NCBI RefSeq assembly: GCF_003149105.1
Contig: NZ_QGDS01000002.1
Coordinates: 372,001 to 436,000, forward strand
Length of the DNA: 64,000 nucleotides
Source of the DNA: Faecalicatena contorta
GTDB lineage: Bacteria > Bacillota > Clostridia > Lachnospirales > Lachnospiraceae
Direction: 5' to 3'
Shown here: positions 41,960-51,603 of the stretch, piece by piece
Layout of the letters: every line of letters begins with the position of its first letter
Position numbering within the stretch: the stretch's first letter is position 1
Notes under the pieces: model-generated
Told to the model about the DNA's origin: nothing
The model's database searches: none
The model's input: the letters and a program-made list of their open reading frames with translations, nothing else
Made by a program: the position numbers and the translations under genes

Positions 41960-42625
41960 ATGATGAAAAATGTATTGGCACCATCCATATTATCGGCTGA
42001 TTTTAAAGTTTTAGGTGAACAGATTCGTGTAACAGCAGACAACGGAGCGGAATATCTTCATTTTGATGTAATGGACGGAATGTTTGTACCAAGTATTTCT
42101 TTCGGTATGCCTGTACTTAAGTCCATACAGGGCGTGAGCGGGCAGGTGATGGATGCTCATCTGATGGTAACAGACCCAATCCGTTATGTAGAGGCATTTC
42201 AGGCGGCAGGAGCAGATATTGTGACTGTGCATTTAGAAGCATGTGAGGATATACAGGCAGTGCTGGATAAAATTCATGGCTGCGGTATGAAAGCAGGGAT
42301 ATCCATAAAACCTGCTACACCAGTGGAGGCTTTGATTCCGGTTTTGGACCAGGCGGAGATGTTCCTCATTATGAGCGTAGAACCAGGTTTTGGAGGTCAG
42401 GCATTTATTCCGGAATCTCTGGATAAAATTAAGAACCTCAGGGCATTATTGGATGAAAGAAAGCTGGATGCTGATATTGAAGTGGACGGGGGAATTTACC
42501 TCACCAATGTAAAGGAAGTTCTGGCTGCCGGGGCAAATGTAATTGTGGCAGGCTCTGCGGTATTTAATGGGAATATAGAAGAAAATGTCAAGGGATTTAT
42601 GGAGATTCTAAAAGAAAATGAGTAA
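41960..42625 (+). CDS. rpe: Ribulose-phosphate 3-epimerase
   Basis: 221 residues from ATG 41960 (41963 also possible), one base after the rsgA stop; the frame before it is open but lies within rsgA. TIM-barrel motifs: LAPSILSADF, HFDVMDGMFVPSISFG, DAHLMV, MSVEPGFGGQAFI and EVDGGI. Interconverts ribulose 5-P and xylulose 5-P, linking the pentose phosphate pathway to the xylulose 5-P made by the xylulokinase at 61300. Confidence 0.96.
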   Translation: MMKNVLAPSILSADFKVLGEQIRVTADNGAEYLHFDVMDGMFVPSISFGMPVLKSIQGVSGQVMDAHLMVTDPIRYVEAFQAAGADIVTVHLEACEDIQAVLDKIHGCGMKAGISIKPATPVEALIPVLDQAEMFLIMSVEPGFGGQAFIPESLDKIKNLRALLDERKLDADIEVDGGIYLTNVKEVLAAGANVIVAGSAVFNGNIEENVKGFMEILKENE

Positions 42626-43271
42626 GCGCACAGTAATTGTCAGCGGAGGTCTTTTAGAAGAAGAATTCGCTGTCAGCATTTTAAAAAACGAAGAGACAGA
42701 GTTGATTGTCGGGGTGGACCGGGGACTTGAGTTTCTTTATAAGCATAGCATCCTTCCCGATTATATCGTTGGGGACTTTGATAGTGTTCCTGAGGAAATC
42801 ATCACATATTACAAAGAAGAGACAAAAGTTCCTGTCAGAGAGTTTAATCCCATAAAAGATGCGTCTGATACGGAAATAGCGCTGCGCTTGTGTTTGGATT
42901 TACGCAGACAAAATATATTGATTCTTGGGGGGACTGGTACAAGAATGGATCATGTCTGGGCGAATGTCCAGGCCCTGAAGCTTGCCGTGGATGCTGGTGC
43001 AGATGCAAGGATTGTGGACACACATAATCAGATACGCCTTTTGAAGAACAGTTTTGTGCTGAAAAAGGAAGAGGCTTACGGCCCGTATTTTTCTGTTTTT
43101 CCTTTAGGCGGTGATGTGAAAGATTTTAATCTCAAAGGTGCAAAATATCCTTTGAACCATCATGTACTAACGGCGTATGACAGCCTGTGCGTCAGCAATC
43201 AGATTAAAGAAGATGAGGTGGAAATTTCTTTTCCTTTCGGTGTGGTTATTTTGATGGAAACCAGAGACTAG
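42618..43271 (+). CDS. thiN: Thiamine diphosphokinase
   Basis: 217 residues. Starts within the end of rpe (8-base overlap). Motifs: GVDRGLEFLYKHSILPDYIVGDFDS (substrate and metal site), KDASDTEIAL, LGGTGTRMDHVWANVQAL. Transfers pyrophosphate from ATP to thiamine to make thiamine diphosphate, the cofactor needed by NifJ encoded downstream. Last gene of the operon, followed by a palindrome and a terminator. Confidence 0.94.
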   Translation: MSKRTVIVSGGLLEEEFAVSILKNEETELIVGVDRGLEFLYKHSILPDYIVGDFDSVPEEIITYYKEETKVPVREFNPIKDASDTEIALRLCLDLRRQNILILGGTGTRMDHVWANVQALKLAVDAGADARIVDTHNQIRLLKNSFVLKKEEAYGPYFSVFPLGGDVKDFNLKGAKYPLNHHVLTAYDSLCVSNQIKEDEVEISFPFGVVILMETRD

Positions 43272-43278
43272 AATATAT

Positions 43279-43305
43279 CTTATTGAACATTAGTAGTTCA
43301 ATAAG
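43279..43305. repeat. Dispersed palindrome, family A copy 2
   Basis: CTTATTGAAC (43279-43288), loop ATTAGTA, GTTCAATAAG (43296-43305): a perfect 10-bp stem, in the opposite orientation to the copies at 16297 and 53447 (loop reverse complement). Confidence 0.85.
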
Positions 43306-43338
43306 TATACATTAAGGATATAAGGCGGAAAATAAGTG

Positions 43339-43374
43339 GAAAAAGGTTGAGAGTTTTTACCCTCAACCTTTTTT
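43339..43374 (+). terminator. Rho-independent terminator after thiN
   Basis: AAAAAGGTTGAG (43340-43351), loop of ~10, CTCAACCTTTTTT (43362-43374): a strong stem with T6. Ends the murE/priA...thiN transcript; symmetric A-run so partly bidirectional. The following ~160 bases before ychF are AT-rich and hold no gene. Confidence 0.92.
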
Positions 43375-43537
43375 ACTTGGATTTATTGCTTTTACAGGCT
43401 TAGTGTTTTATAATGAAAAGTACTTGGCGGAAAAAAGTTTTACTCATAATCGTGCCATATTAAAGATTATTAAGAAGTTGAATAGAAGTAATACAAGAAA
43501 TTTAAAAGTGTAGTAAATACAAGGAGAATAGAGAACA

Positions 43538-44635
43538 ATGAAATTAGGAATTGTAGGATTACCCAATGTTGGGAAAAGTACGTTATTTAACTCACTGACG
43601 AAGGCAGGAGCAGAGTCTGCAAATTACCCATTCTGTACCATCGATCCGAATGTAGGGGTTGTGACTGTGCCCGATAAACGTCTGGACGTTTTGGGTGAGA
43701 TGTACCATACAAAGAAAATTGTTCCCGCTGTAATTGAATTTGTTGATATTGCAGGGTTGGTAAAGGGAGCCTCTAAGGGGGAAGGTCTGGGAAATCAGTT
43801 TTTAGCAAATATCCGTGAGGTTGACGCAATTGTGCATGTGGTCAGATGCTTCGAAGATAGTAATATTGTCCATGTGGATGGCAATATTGATCCTCTGCGT
43901 GATATTGAGACAATTAATTTAGAGTTAATTTTTTCGGATTTGGAAATTTTGGAGAGAAGAATTTCCAAGACAACAAAGGTTGCGAGAAATGATAAAAGTG
44001 CAGCAAAAGAACTGGAGCTTTTAGAACGCATCAAGGCTCACCTGGAAGAAAATAAAATGGCGAAGAGCTTCACCACAGATGATGAGGAAGAGCAGGCATG
44101 GCTGGCAGATTATAATCTTCTGACTGCAAAGCCGGTTATCTTTGCGGCAAATGTGACAGAAGATGATTTGGGAGATGATGGCGGTTCCAATACAGAGGTG
44201 CAGGCGGTGCGCCAATATGCAAAACAGGAAGGCTGTGAGGTTTTTGTAGTATGTGCCCAGATTGAGCAGGAAATTGCGGAGCTGGATGATGAAGAAAAGA
44301 AAATGTTTCTGGAGGATTTAGGTTTAGAAGAGTCTGGATTGGAAAAGCTTATTAAAGCAAGCTACCATCTTTTAGGGCTAATCAGTTATCTGACAGCAGG
44401 CGAACCGGAGGTTCGGGCATGGACAATCAAGATTGGAACAAAGGCTCCTCAGGCAGCAGGAAAAATCCATTCAGATTTTGAACGTGGATTTATACGTGCG
44501 GAGATTGTGAGTTATGATGATTTGATGGCATGCGGTACACACGCCGCTGCAAAAGAGAAAGGACTTGTCAGACTGGAAGGCAAAGATTATGTAGTACAGG
44601 ATGGAGACATCATTTTATTTAGGTTTAATGTGTAA
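43538..44635 (+). CDS. ychF: YchF/Ola1-type GTPase-like ATPase
   Basis: 365 residues, full length. Starts MKLGIVGLPNVGKSTLFNSL (G1), with DIAGLVKGASKGEG (G3), a coiled-coil insert (~125-195) and a C-terminal TGS domain (AWTIKIGTKAPQAAGKIHSDFERGFIRAEI). An Obg-family protein that prefers ATP and binds ribosomes. ATG 43538 has AAGGAG. Starts a new transcription unit with lgt 14 bases behind it. Confidence 0.96.
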   Translation: MKLGIVGLPNVGKSTLFNSLTKAGAESANYPFCTIDPNVGVVTVPDKRLDVLGEMYHTKKIVPAVIEFVDIAGLVKGASKGEGLGNQFLANIREVDAIVHVVRCFEDSNIVHVDGNIDPLRDIETINLELIFSDLEILERRISKTTKVARNDKSAAKELELLERIKAHLEENKMAKSFTTDDEEEQAWLADYNLLTAKPVIFAANVTEDDLGDDGGSNTEVQAVRQYAKQEGCEVFVVCAQIEQEIAELDDEEKKMFLEDLGLEESGLEKLIKASYHLLGLISYLTAGEPEVRAWTIKIGTKAPQAAGKIHSDFERGFIRAEIVSYDDLMACGTHAAAKEKGLVRLEGKDYVVQDGDIILFRFNV

Positions 44636-44649
44636 AGGGAGCATAGAAT

Positions 44650-45597
44650 ATGCATGATAATATTAACTTTCCTCATTTGGGAATCCACTTGGAACATGTA
44701 GGAAAATCTGTCACCGTATTTGGATTTGAAATTGCATATTATGGGATAATTATCGGATGTGCAATTTTGATTGGATTTCTGATTGCCACAGCAGAAGCAA
44801 AGAGAACCAGGCAGAATCCGGAGAATTATCTGGATATGGGAATGATTGGGGTCATTTGCGGAATCGCAGGGGCTAGAATTTATTATGTTGCTTTTTCATG
44901 GGACATGTATAAAGATAATCTCCTGGATATTCTGAACCTGCGTGAAGGAGGGCTCGCGATTTATGGCGGCGTGATTGGAGCGGTAATTACAGTGCTTGTA
45001 TACGCCCGGGCAAAGCGTTTAAATGCTCCTCAGATATTTGATACCGTAGCTATGGCTCTTCTGAATGGGCAGATGCTGGGACGGTGGGGAAACTTTTTCA
45101 ACCGTGAAGCGTTTGGCGGGTATACAGATAGCCTGTTTGCAATGCAGATTCCTTTTGATGTAGTCAGGACCGGTGATATGACAAAAACAATGCAGGAACA
45201 TATAAAGGTGCTGGACGGAATAGACTATATTCAGGTACATCCCACATTTTTATATGAATCGCTGTGGTGTTGTATATTACTTATTTTTCTGTTTCTCTAT
45301 AGAAAACACAAAAAATATGAAGGCGAATTATTCCTGATTTATCTGTTCGGATACGGATTGGGAAGAGTTTGGATAGAAGGATTGAGGACAGACCAATTGC
45401 TGATTCCAGGGCTTGGATTCCCGGTTTCCCAGCTGCTGGCTGGAATAATTGTGGTTGTTGCCGGGGGAATGCTGGTCTTTCTCAGAAAGAATCATAAAAA
45501 GGCACCTTTCATAAAATCAGATAAGAAATATGAGCCGATGCCGGAGAAGTTGTCCGGGAAGAAACGTCCGAAAGCGAAAGACCGGCTTTTTAAGTAA
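44650..45597 (+). CDS. lgt: Prolipoprotein diacylglyceryl transferase
   Basis: 315 residues, multi-pass membrane protein. Lgt signature: GGLAIYGGVIGAVI near residue 100 and GRWGNFFNREAFGG (residues ~145-158), the conserved catalytic/lipid-binding block. Also HPTFLYESLWC and GRVWIEGLRTDQL. Attaches diacylglycerol to lipoprotein cysteines, for example the sugar-binding lipoprotein at 59034. The basic C-terminal tail (KKRPKAKDRLFK) is probably cytoplasmic. Confidence 0.96.
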   Translation: MHDNINFPHLGIHLEHVGKSVTVFGFEIAYYGIIIGCAILIGFLIATAEAKRTRQNPENYLDMGMIGVICGIAGARIYYVAFSWDMYKDNLLDILNLREGGLAIYGGVIGAVITVLVYARAKRLNAPQIFDTVAMALLNGQMLGRWGNFFNREAFGGYTDSLFAMQIPFDVVRTGDMTKTMQEHIKVLDGIDYIQVHPTFLYESLWCCILLIFLFLYRKHKKYEGELFLIYLFGYGLGRVWIEGLRTDQLLIPGLGFPVSQLLAGIIVVVAGGMLVFLRKNHKKAPFIKSDKKYEPMPEKLSGKKRPKAKDRLFK

Positions 45598-45653
45598 GTG
45601 CGCATAGAGCGGGTGAAGGTGTTATCCGCTTTAGCAATATAATATTAAGGAGG

Positions 45654-47762
45654 GTGATTATTATAAGTAGTATGTTGGCAATGTTAACGTTGTTTGGTTC
45701 GGTGATAGCACTCATTTTTGCTTTTACCAGGGCCAGAAAAGTGGTGAGTTTTCCTGTAGGAAATGAGCTTATGGGAAAAATTTCAGATTCTATTCATGTG
45801 GGTGCTATGGCCTATTTGAAACGCCAGTATCATGTTTTGATTCCCTTTTTTGTAGGAATGTTTGTTGTATTGCTTCTTATGGCAGCAACAGGGTTTCTGA
45901 CCTGGTTTGTACCATTCGCATTCATTACCGGCGGATTCTTTTCCGGCCTGTCGGGATTTGTAGGAATGCAGATTGCTACAAAGGCAAATGCAAGAACTGC
46001 GGCAGCTTGCCAGACCGGCTTGAATAATGGTCTGAAGGTAGCGTTTTCCGCAGGCTCCGTTATGGGGTTTACAGTCGTAGGTTTAGGGCTTCTGGACATT
46101 TCTATCTGGTACTTGCTTTTGAGCGTGGTATTTAAGCTTCCTGTCGAAGATATCACCAGCGCAATGCTGACCTTTGGTATGGGTGCGTCTTCGATGGCTC
46201 TGTTTGCCCGGGTAGGCGGAGGCATTTATACAAAAGCCGCAGATGTAGGAGCAGACCTGGTTGGAAAAGTAGAAGCTGGTATTCCCGAGGATGACCCGAG
46301 AAATCCCGCAGTTATCGCTGATAATGTAGGAGATAATGTAGGTGATGTGGCAGGAATGGGAGCAGATTTGTATGAATCTTATGTGGGTGCTATTGTTTCA
46401 GCATGTGCACTTGGCGTCATTGCATTCAATAAAATTGAATCTGTTGACCGGGTGAATGCGGTTGTGATACCGATGGTTCTGGCTGCTGTAGGTGTGCTGG
46501 CATCTATTTTAGGTTCTATGCTCGTAAGGACAGGGGAAAGCACTAATCAGAGTACATTACTGAAGGCTTTGCGGAGAGGAACGAATACCAGTGCAGTTCT
46601 GATTGCTATAGTGTCGCTTCCTTTGGTGGTGAGTGTTTTAGGGAAAGAGTTTATTGGAATTTACCTTGCCATTTTGTCAGGACTTTTGGCAGGGGTATTG
46701 ATTGGATTCTTTACGGAATATTTCACATCTGATACATACAAACCGACACAGCATTTAGCAAAGCAGTCTCTTACAGGTTCCGGTACACTTATTATAGGCG
46801 GTCTGAGTCTGGGAATGCTGTCCACAGCAGTACCGGTTATCATCATAGCCATATGTGTTATGGCTGCTTATCAATTTTCAGGAGGATTTATTGATTCCAC
46901 AAGGGGACTTTATGGCATTGCTCTTGCTGCTGTAGGTATGTTGTCAACACTTGGCATTACCCTGGCAACAGATGCATATGGACCGATCGCGGATAATGCG
47001 GGTGGAATTGCAGAGATGGCGGGGCTCGACCCGGAAGTGCGCAAACGCACGGATGCTTTGGATTCGCTGGGAAATACGACTGCCGCTACTGGAAAAGGCT
47101 TTGCCATTGGCTCAGCAGCACTGACAGCTCTGGCACTGATTGCTTCCTATGTGGAAAAGGTACAGCAGGTGGGAGGTGCTTCGGTGGAGCTGGATATGAG
47201 TATTATGAATCCCACCGTTCTCATAGGGATTTTCATCGGCACATGTCTGCCCTTTGTATTTGCAGCATTAACAATGTCCTCTGTAGGAAAGGCAGCGCAG
47301 AGTATCGTTGTGGAGGTTAGACGGCAGTTCCGTGAAATCAAGGGGCTTATGGAAGGAAAAGCAGAACCGGACTATAAAACCTGTGTTGATATTTGTACAA
47401 AGGCTAGCCTGCGGGAAATGATTCTGCCCACAGCTCTTGCGATTGTTACACCAATTATAACAGGGCTGATTCTTGGTTATAATGGTGTAATTGGCCTGTT
47501 GGGCGGTGCAACAGCCTCAGGATTCGTAATGGCTATTTTTATGGCTAATGCAGGCGGAGCATGGGATAATTCTAAGAAATACATTGAAAGTGGAAATCAT
47601 GGCGGAAAAGGCAGCGAGGCACATAAGGCTGCTGTTGTGGGAGATACAGTAGGAGATCCCTTTAAAGATACATCCGGACCATCCATTAACATTTTAATAA
47701 AGTTGTTGTCTATGGTTTCCATAGTATTTGCAGCTTTGGTTGTAAAGTTCCACATATTCTGA
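45654..47762 (+). CDS. hppA: K+-dependent, probably Na+-pumping membrane pyrophosphatase
   Basis: About 700 residues with ~16 hydrophobic segments. Substrate motifs: DVGADLVGKVEAGIPEDDPR, ADNVGDNVGDVAGMGADLYE, and a C-terminal GDTVGDPFKDTSGPS. The position that separates types reads GNTTAATGKGFA: Ala where K+-independent enzymes have Lys, so it is K+-dependent; many of these pump Na+. Hydrolyses PPi to energise the membrane. The start is unclear: GTG 45654 lies inside AAGGAGGG and ATG 45672 is 17 bases from it, so an ATT between them may be used. Confidence 0.93.
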   Translation: MIIISSMLAMLTLFGSVIALIFAFTRARKVVSFPVGNELMGKISDSIHVGAMAYLKRQYHVLIPFFVGMFVVLLLMAATGFLTWFVPFAFITGGFFSGLSGFVGMQIATKANARTAAACQTGLNNGLKVAFSAGSVMGFTVVGLGLLDISIWYLLLSVVFKLPVEDITSAMLTFGMGASSMALFARVGGGIYTKAADVGADLVGKVEAGIPEDDPRNPAVIADNVGDNVGDVAGMGADLYESYVGAIVSACALGVIAFNKIESVDRVNAVVIPMVLAAVGVLASILGSMLVRTGESTNQSTLLKALRRGTNTSAVLIAIVSLPLVVSVLGKEFIGIYLAILSGLLAGVLIGFFTEYFTSDTYKPTQHLAKQSLTGSGTLIIGGLSLGMLSTAVPVIIIAICVMAAYQFSGGFIDSTRGLYGIALAAVGMLSTLGITLATDAYGPIADNAGGIAEMAGLDPEVRKRTDALDSLGNTTAATGKGFAIGSAALTALALIASYVEKVQQVGGASVELDMSIMNPTVLIGIFIGTCLPFVFAALTMSSVGKAAQSIVVEVRRQFREIKGLMEGKAEPDYKTCVDICTKASLREMILPTALAIVTPIITGLILGYNGVIGLLGGATASGFVMAIFMANAGGAWDNSKKYIESGNHGGKGSEAHKAAVVGDTVGDPFKDTSGPSINILIKLLSMVSIVFAALVVKFHIF

Positions 47763-47788
47763 CAATAAAAAACGATTATTACATACCT

Positions 47789-47820
47789 GTACGCCCCGCA
47801 GCAAGCCTGCCGGGGCGTAC
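47789..47820 (+). terminator. Terminator-like hairpin after hppA
   Basis: GTACGCCCCG (47789-47798), 12-base loop, CGGGGCGTAC (47811-47820): a perfect 10-bp GC-rich stem, followed by CTGGGTTTTG. It separates hppA from nifJ. Confidence 0.75.
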
Positions 47821-47865
47821 CTGGGTTTTGTACCCCAAAATAAACAAGAAAAGCCATGCATTCTA

Positions 47866-47894
47866 TAGACTTTTGTATTTTTTGGGGATATAAT
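47866..47894 (+). promoter_or_regulatory. Promoter of nifJ
   Basis: TAGACT (47866-47871), 17 bases, TATAAT (47889-47894). The start codon is at 47949 with AAGGAGGAA at 47935-47943. Confidence 0.6.
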
Positions 47895-47948
47895 AAAGAA
47901 ACATGTGAAAAATTAACTGTACAATGTAATATTAAGGAGGAACAAGAA

Positions 47949-50900
47949 ATGGCAAGAAAAATGAAGACCATGGATGGTAACCAGGCTGCGGCTCACGTTT
48001 CCTATGCGTATACTGAAGTTGCTGCAATTTACCCGATTACCCCGTCATCTGTTATGCCGGAACATGTTGATGAATGGGCAACAGAGGGCAGGGAGAATAT
48101 TTTTGGACAAACTGTTAAAGTAACAGAAATGCAGTCTGAGGCGGGAGCAGCAGGGGCTGTACATGGTTCTCTGGCAGCAGGGGCTTTAACAACAACATTT
48201 TCGGCATCTCAGGGACTGCTTCTGATGATTCCTAATTTATATAAAGTAGCAGGAGAACAACTGCCAGGCGTATTCCACGTATCTGCACGTGCACTTGCAA
48301 GTCATGCACTGTCAATTTTTGGTGATCACTCTGACGTTTATGCTTGCCGTCAGACAGGTGCAGCTATGCTCTGCGAGTCTAGTGTACAGGAAGTTATGGA
48401 CTTAGCACCGGTTGCACATTGTGCGGCATTGGAAGGTAAAATTCCATTTATTAACTTCTTTGATGGATTCAGAACTTCTCATGAGATTCAGAAAATTGAA
48501 ACATGGGATTATGCGGATTTGAAAGATTTAGTGAACATGGATGCGATTGATGCATTCCGCGCACATGCACTCAATCCAAACACTCCATGCCACAGAGGTT
48601 CTGCTCAGAATCCGGATATTTTCTTCCAGGCAAGAGAAGCTTGTAATCCATATTATGATGCTCTTCCGGGAATTGTTCAGGATTACATGGACAAGGTGAA
48701 TGAAAAGATTGGTACAGATTATAAATTATTTAACTACTACGGAGCACCGGACGCAGAGCGTGTTATCATTGCTATGGGTTCTGCTTGCGAGACAATTGAA
48801 GAGACAATTGACTATCTGCTTGCAGCAGGTGAAAAAGTAGGTGTTGTGAAAGTACGTCTTTACAGACCATTCTGTGCGGAAGCTCTTATCAATGCAATTC
48901 CTGACACAGTAAAGACAATCAATGTACTTGACAGAACAAAAGAGCCGGGAGCATTCGGCGAGCCGTTATACCTGGATGTTGTTGCTTCATTAAAAGGAAC
49001 AAAATTTGACGCTGTACCTGTATTCTCAGGACGTTATGGTTTAGGCTCCAAAGATACAACACCAGCTCAGATTGTAGCTGTATTTAATAACACAGAAAAA
49101 GAAAGATTCACAATCGGTATCGTAGATGATGTAACAAATCTGTCACTGGATGCTGGTGCACCTCTTGTTACAACTCCGGAAGGAACAATCAACTGTAAGT
49201 TCTGGGGTCTTGGAGCAGACGGTACTGTTGGTGCTAACAAGAACTCTATTAAGATTATCGGTGACAATACGGATATGTATGCACAGGCTTATTTTGACTA
49301 TGACTCAAAGAAGTCAGGCGGTATCACATTGTCTCACTTACGTTTTGGAAAAGAGCCAATCAAATCCACATACCTGATTAAGCAGGCTAACTTTGTAGCA
49401 TGCCACAATCCATCTTATGTTGACAAATATAACATGGTTCAGGAGCTGGTTGACGGAGGAACATTCCTTTTGAACTGCTCATGGGATATGGAAGGTCTTG
49501 AGAAACATTTACCGGGACAGGTAAAAGCTTTCATTGCTAACCATGGAATTAAATTCTACACAATCGACGGTATCAAGATTGGTAAAGAAATCGGACTTGG
49601 CGGACGTATCAACACAGTTCTTCAGTCTGCATTCTTCAAACTTGCATCCATCATTCCGGAAGAGGAAGCAATTGCTCTTATGAAATCTGCTGCAAAGGCT
49701 ACCTACGGAAGAAAAGGTGACAAGATTGTACAGATGAACTACGATGCAATCGATGCAGGAGCTAAGCAGGTTGTAGAAATCGTTGTTCCGGATAGCTGGA
49801 AAAATGCTGATGATGAAGGTTTGGCAACACCTCACGTTGATGAAAACGGAAAGAAAGATGTTGTAGATTTCGTTAAGAATATTCAGGCAAAAGTAAACGC
49901 TCAGCAGGGTGATACGCTTCCTGTATCTGCATTTACTGAATATGTGGATGGTTCCACACCATCAGGTTCTTCTGCATATGAGAAACGTGGTATTGCAGTA
50001 GATATTCCGATATGGAAAGAAGAGAACTGTATCCAGTGTAACCGCTGTGCATACGTGTGTCCTCATGCTGTTATCCGTCCTGTTGCTCTGACAGAAGAAG
50101 AAGTTGCTCAGATGCCGGAAGGAATGAGCGCAATTAATATGATCGGTATGCCTGACCTGAAGTTTTCTATCGTAGTTTCCGCATATGATTGTACAGGATG
50201 TGGTTCTTGCGCAAATGTATGTCCTGGAAAGAAGGGTGAAAAAGCTCTTGTTCTGGAGAACATGGAAGCAAATGTGGGTATCCAGAAATACTTTGATTAT
50301 GCAAGACAGCTGCCTGAAAAACCAGAAGTTGTTTCTAAATTTAAAATCACTACTGTAAAAGGAAGCCAGTTCAAACAGCCATTGCTTGAATTCTCAGGAG
50401 CATGTGCAGGATGCGGCGAGACTCCTTATGCAAGATTAATCACACAGTTGTACGGTGACAGAATGTATATTGCTAACGCTACAGGATGCTCCTCCATCTG
50501 GGGTAACTCCTCACCGTCCACACCTTATACAGTAACTGCACAGGGAAAAGGACCTGCATGGTCTAATTCACTGTTTGAAGATAACGCAGAGTTCGGATAT
50601 GGCATGCTGCTTGCTCAGAACACCATAAGAGACAGACTGAAAGGTCATGTTGAGAAGCTTGCTGAGAATTCAGAAAATGCAGATGTGAAGACTGCTGCAC
50701 TGGAATATATGAACACATTCACATCAGGAGCTTTAAACGGAACAGCTGTAGATAAGCTGGTAGCAGCACTGGAAGCATGTGATTGTGACTCTGCAGATAA
50801 AGCAGAAGTACTGAAAGGAAAAGACTTCCTTGCGAAAAAATCACAGTGGATATTCGGTGGTGACGGATGGGCTTATGACATTGGATTTGGTGGTCTTGAC

Positions 50901-51491
50901 CATGTAATTGCAAGTGGAGAAGACATCAATATTATGGTATTCGATACAGAAGTTTACTCCAATACAGGAGGACAATCTTCTAAGGCTACCAAGACTGGTG
51001 CTACAGCACAGTTTGCTGCAGGCGGAAAAGAAACAAGAAAGAAAGATCTTGCAGCAATTGCTATGAGCTATGGTTATGTATATGTTGCACAGATTGCTAT
51101 GGGTGCTGATTATAACCAGACTGTAAAAGCAATTACAGAGGCAGAGGCTTATCCGGGACCATCTGTAATTATTGCTTACGCTCCATGTATCAATCATGGT
51201 ATTAAGCTGGGTATGAGCAAAGCTCAGACAGAAGAAGAATTAGCAGTGGAATGTGGATATTGGAACAACTTCCGCTTCAACCCAGATGCAGAAGGCAACA
51301 AGTTCTTCCTTGACAGTAAAGAACCTAATGCAGATAAATATCAGGATTTCCTTAACGGAGAAGTTCGTTACAATGCTCTTAAGAGAGCAAATCCGGAAAA
51401 GGCTGAAAGACTGTTCACGCGGAATGAGATGGAAGCAATGGAGAAATATGCTCATCTTAAGAAGTTAGTTACTCTTTACGGAGAAGAATAA
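47949..51491 (+). CDS. nifJ: Pyruvate:ferredoxin (flavodoxin) oxidoreductase
   Basis: 1180 residues from ATG 47949; an in-frame ATG at 47856 precedes the promoter and is rejected. One-piece PFOR: pyrimidine-binding domain (YPITPSSVMPEHVDEWA), transketolase-type domains, two [4Fe-4S] ferredoxin motifs (CIQCNRCAYVCP, CTGCGSCANVCP), a further cluster Cys (CAGCGETPY), and the TPP motif GDGWAYDIGFGGLDH with VFDTEVYSNTGGQSSK. Oxidises pyruvate to acetyl-CoA and CO2, reducing ferredoxin; central to fermentation. The TPP comes from thiamine via thiN. Codon use is more biased than in its neighbours, as expected for a highly expressed gene. Confidence 0.98.
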   Translation: MARKMKTMDGNQAAAHVSYAYTEVAAIYPITPSSVMPEHVDEWATEGRENIFGQTVKVTEMQSEAGAAGAVHGSLAAGALTTTFSASQGLLLMIPNLYKVAGEQLPGVFHVSARALASHALSIFGDHSDVYACRQTGAAMLCESSVQEVMDLAPVAHCAALEGKIPFINFFDGFRTSHEIQKIETWDYADLKDLVNMDAIDAFRAHALNPNTPCHRGSAQNPDIFFQAREACNPYYDALPGIVQDYMDKVNEKIGTDYKLFNYYGAPDAERVIIAMGSACETIEETIDYLLAAGEKVGVVKVRLYRPFCAEALINAIPDTVKTINVLDRTKEPGAFGEPLYLDVVASLKGTKFDAVPVFSGRYGLGSKDTTPAQIVAVFNNTEKERFTIGIVDDVTNLSLDAGAPLVTTPEGTINCKFWGLGADGTVGANKNSIKIIGDNTDMYAQAYFDYDSKKSGGITLSHLRFGKEPIKSTYLIKQANFVACHNPSYVDKYNMVQELVDGGTFLLNCSWDMEGLEKHLPGQVKAFIANHGIKFYTIDGIKIGKEIGLGGRINTVLQSAFFKLASIIPEEEAIALMKSAAKATYGRKGDKIVQMNYDAIDAGAKQVVEIVVPDSWKNADDEGLATPHVDENGKKDVVDFVKNIQAKVNAQQGDTLPVSAFTEYVDGSTPSGSSAYEKRGIAVDIPIWKEENCIQCNRCAYVCPHAVIRPVALTEEEVAQMPEGMSAINMIGMPDLKFSIVVSAYDCTGCGSCANVCPGKKGEKALVLENMEANVGIQKYFDYARQLPEKPEVVSKFKITTVKGSQFKQPLLEFSGACAGCGETPYARLITQLYGDRMYIANATGCSSIWGNSSPSTPYTVTAQGKGPAWSNSLFEDNAEFGYGMLLAQNTIRDRLKGHVEKLAENSENADVKTAALEYMNTFTSGALNGTAVDKLVAALEACDCDSADKAEVLKGKDFLAKKSQWIFGGDGWAYDIGFGGLDHVIASGEDINIMVFDTEVYSNTGGQSSKATKTGATAQFAAGGKETRKKDLAAIAMSYGYVYVAQIAMGADYNQTVKAITEAEAYPGPSVIIAYAPCINHGIKLGMSKAQTEEELAVECGYWNNFRFNPDAEGNKFFLDSKEPNADKYQDFLNGEVRYNALKRANPEKAERLFTRNEMEAMEKYAHLKKLVTLYGEE

Positions 51492-51527
51492 AAAATAGTA
51501 GTTTCTTTTGAGAAGGAAAAGACTTAA

Positions 51528-51565
51528 CAAAAGCGGTATCCCTTGTACAAGGGATACCGCTTTTG
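51528..51565. terminator. Perfect 38-bp palindrome, bidirectional terminator
   Basis: The arm CAAAAGCGGTATCCCTTGT (51528-51546) is followed immediately by its exact reverse complement ACAAGGGATACCGCTTTTG (51547-51565). It lies between the convergent nifJ and CorA-type genes, with A/T runs at both ends. Confidence 0.93.
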
Positions 51566-51603
51566 ACTCTAAAGGATTCTTTCGGCAGCGCGGCTGCATC
51601 GCC

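Noticed and set aside
45638..45643. TATAAT just before hppA as a promoter
   Set aside because: Transcription would begin inside the ribosome site, leaving no usable leader.
47856..47948. N-terminal extension of nifJ
   Set aside because: Includes the -10 box and ribosome site and does not resemble PFOR; homologous text starts at MARKMKTMDGNQA.
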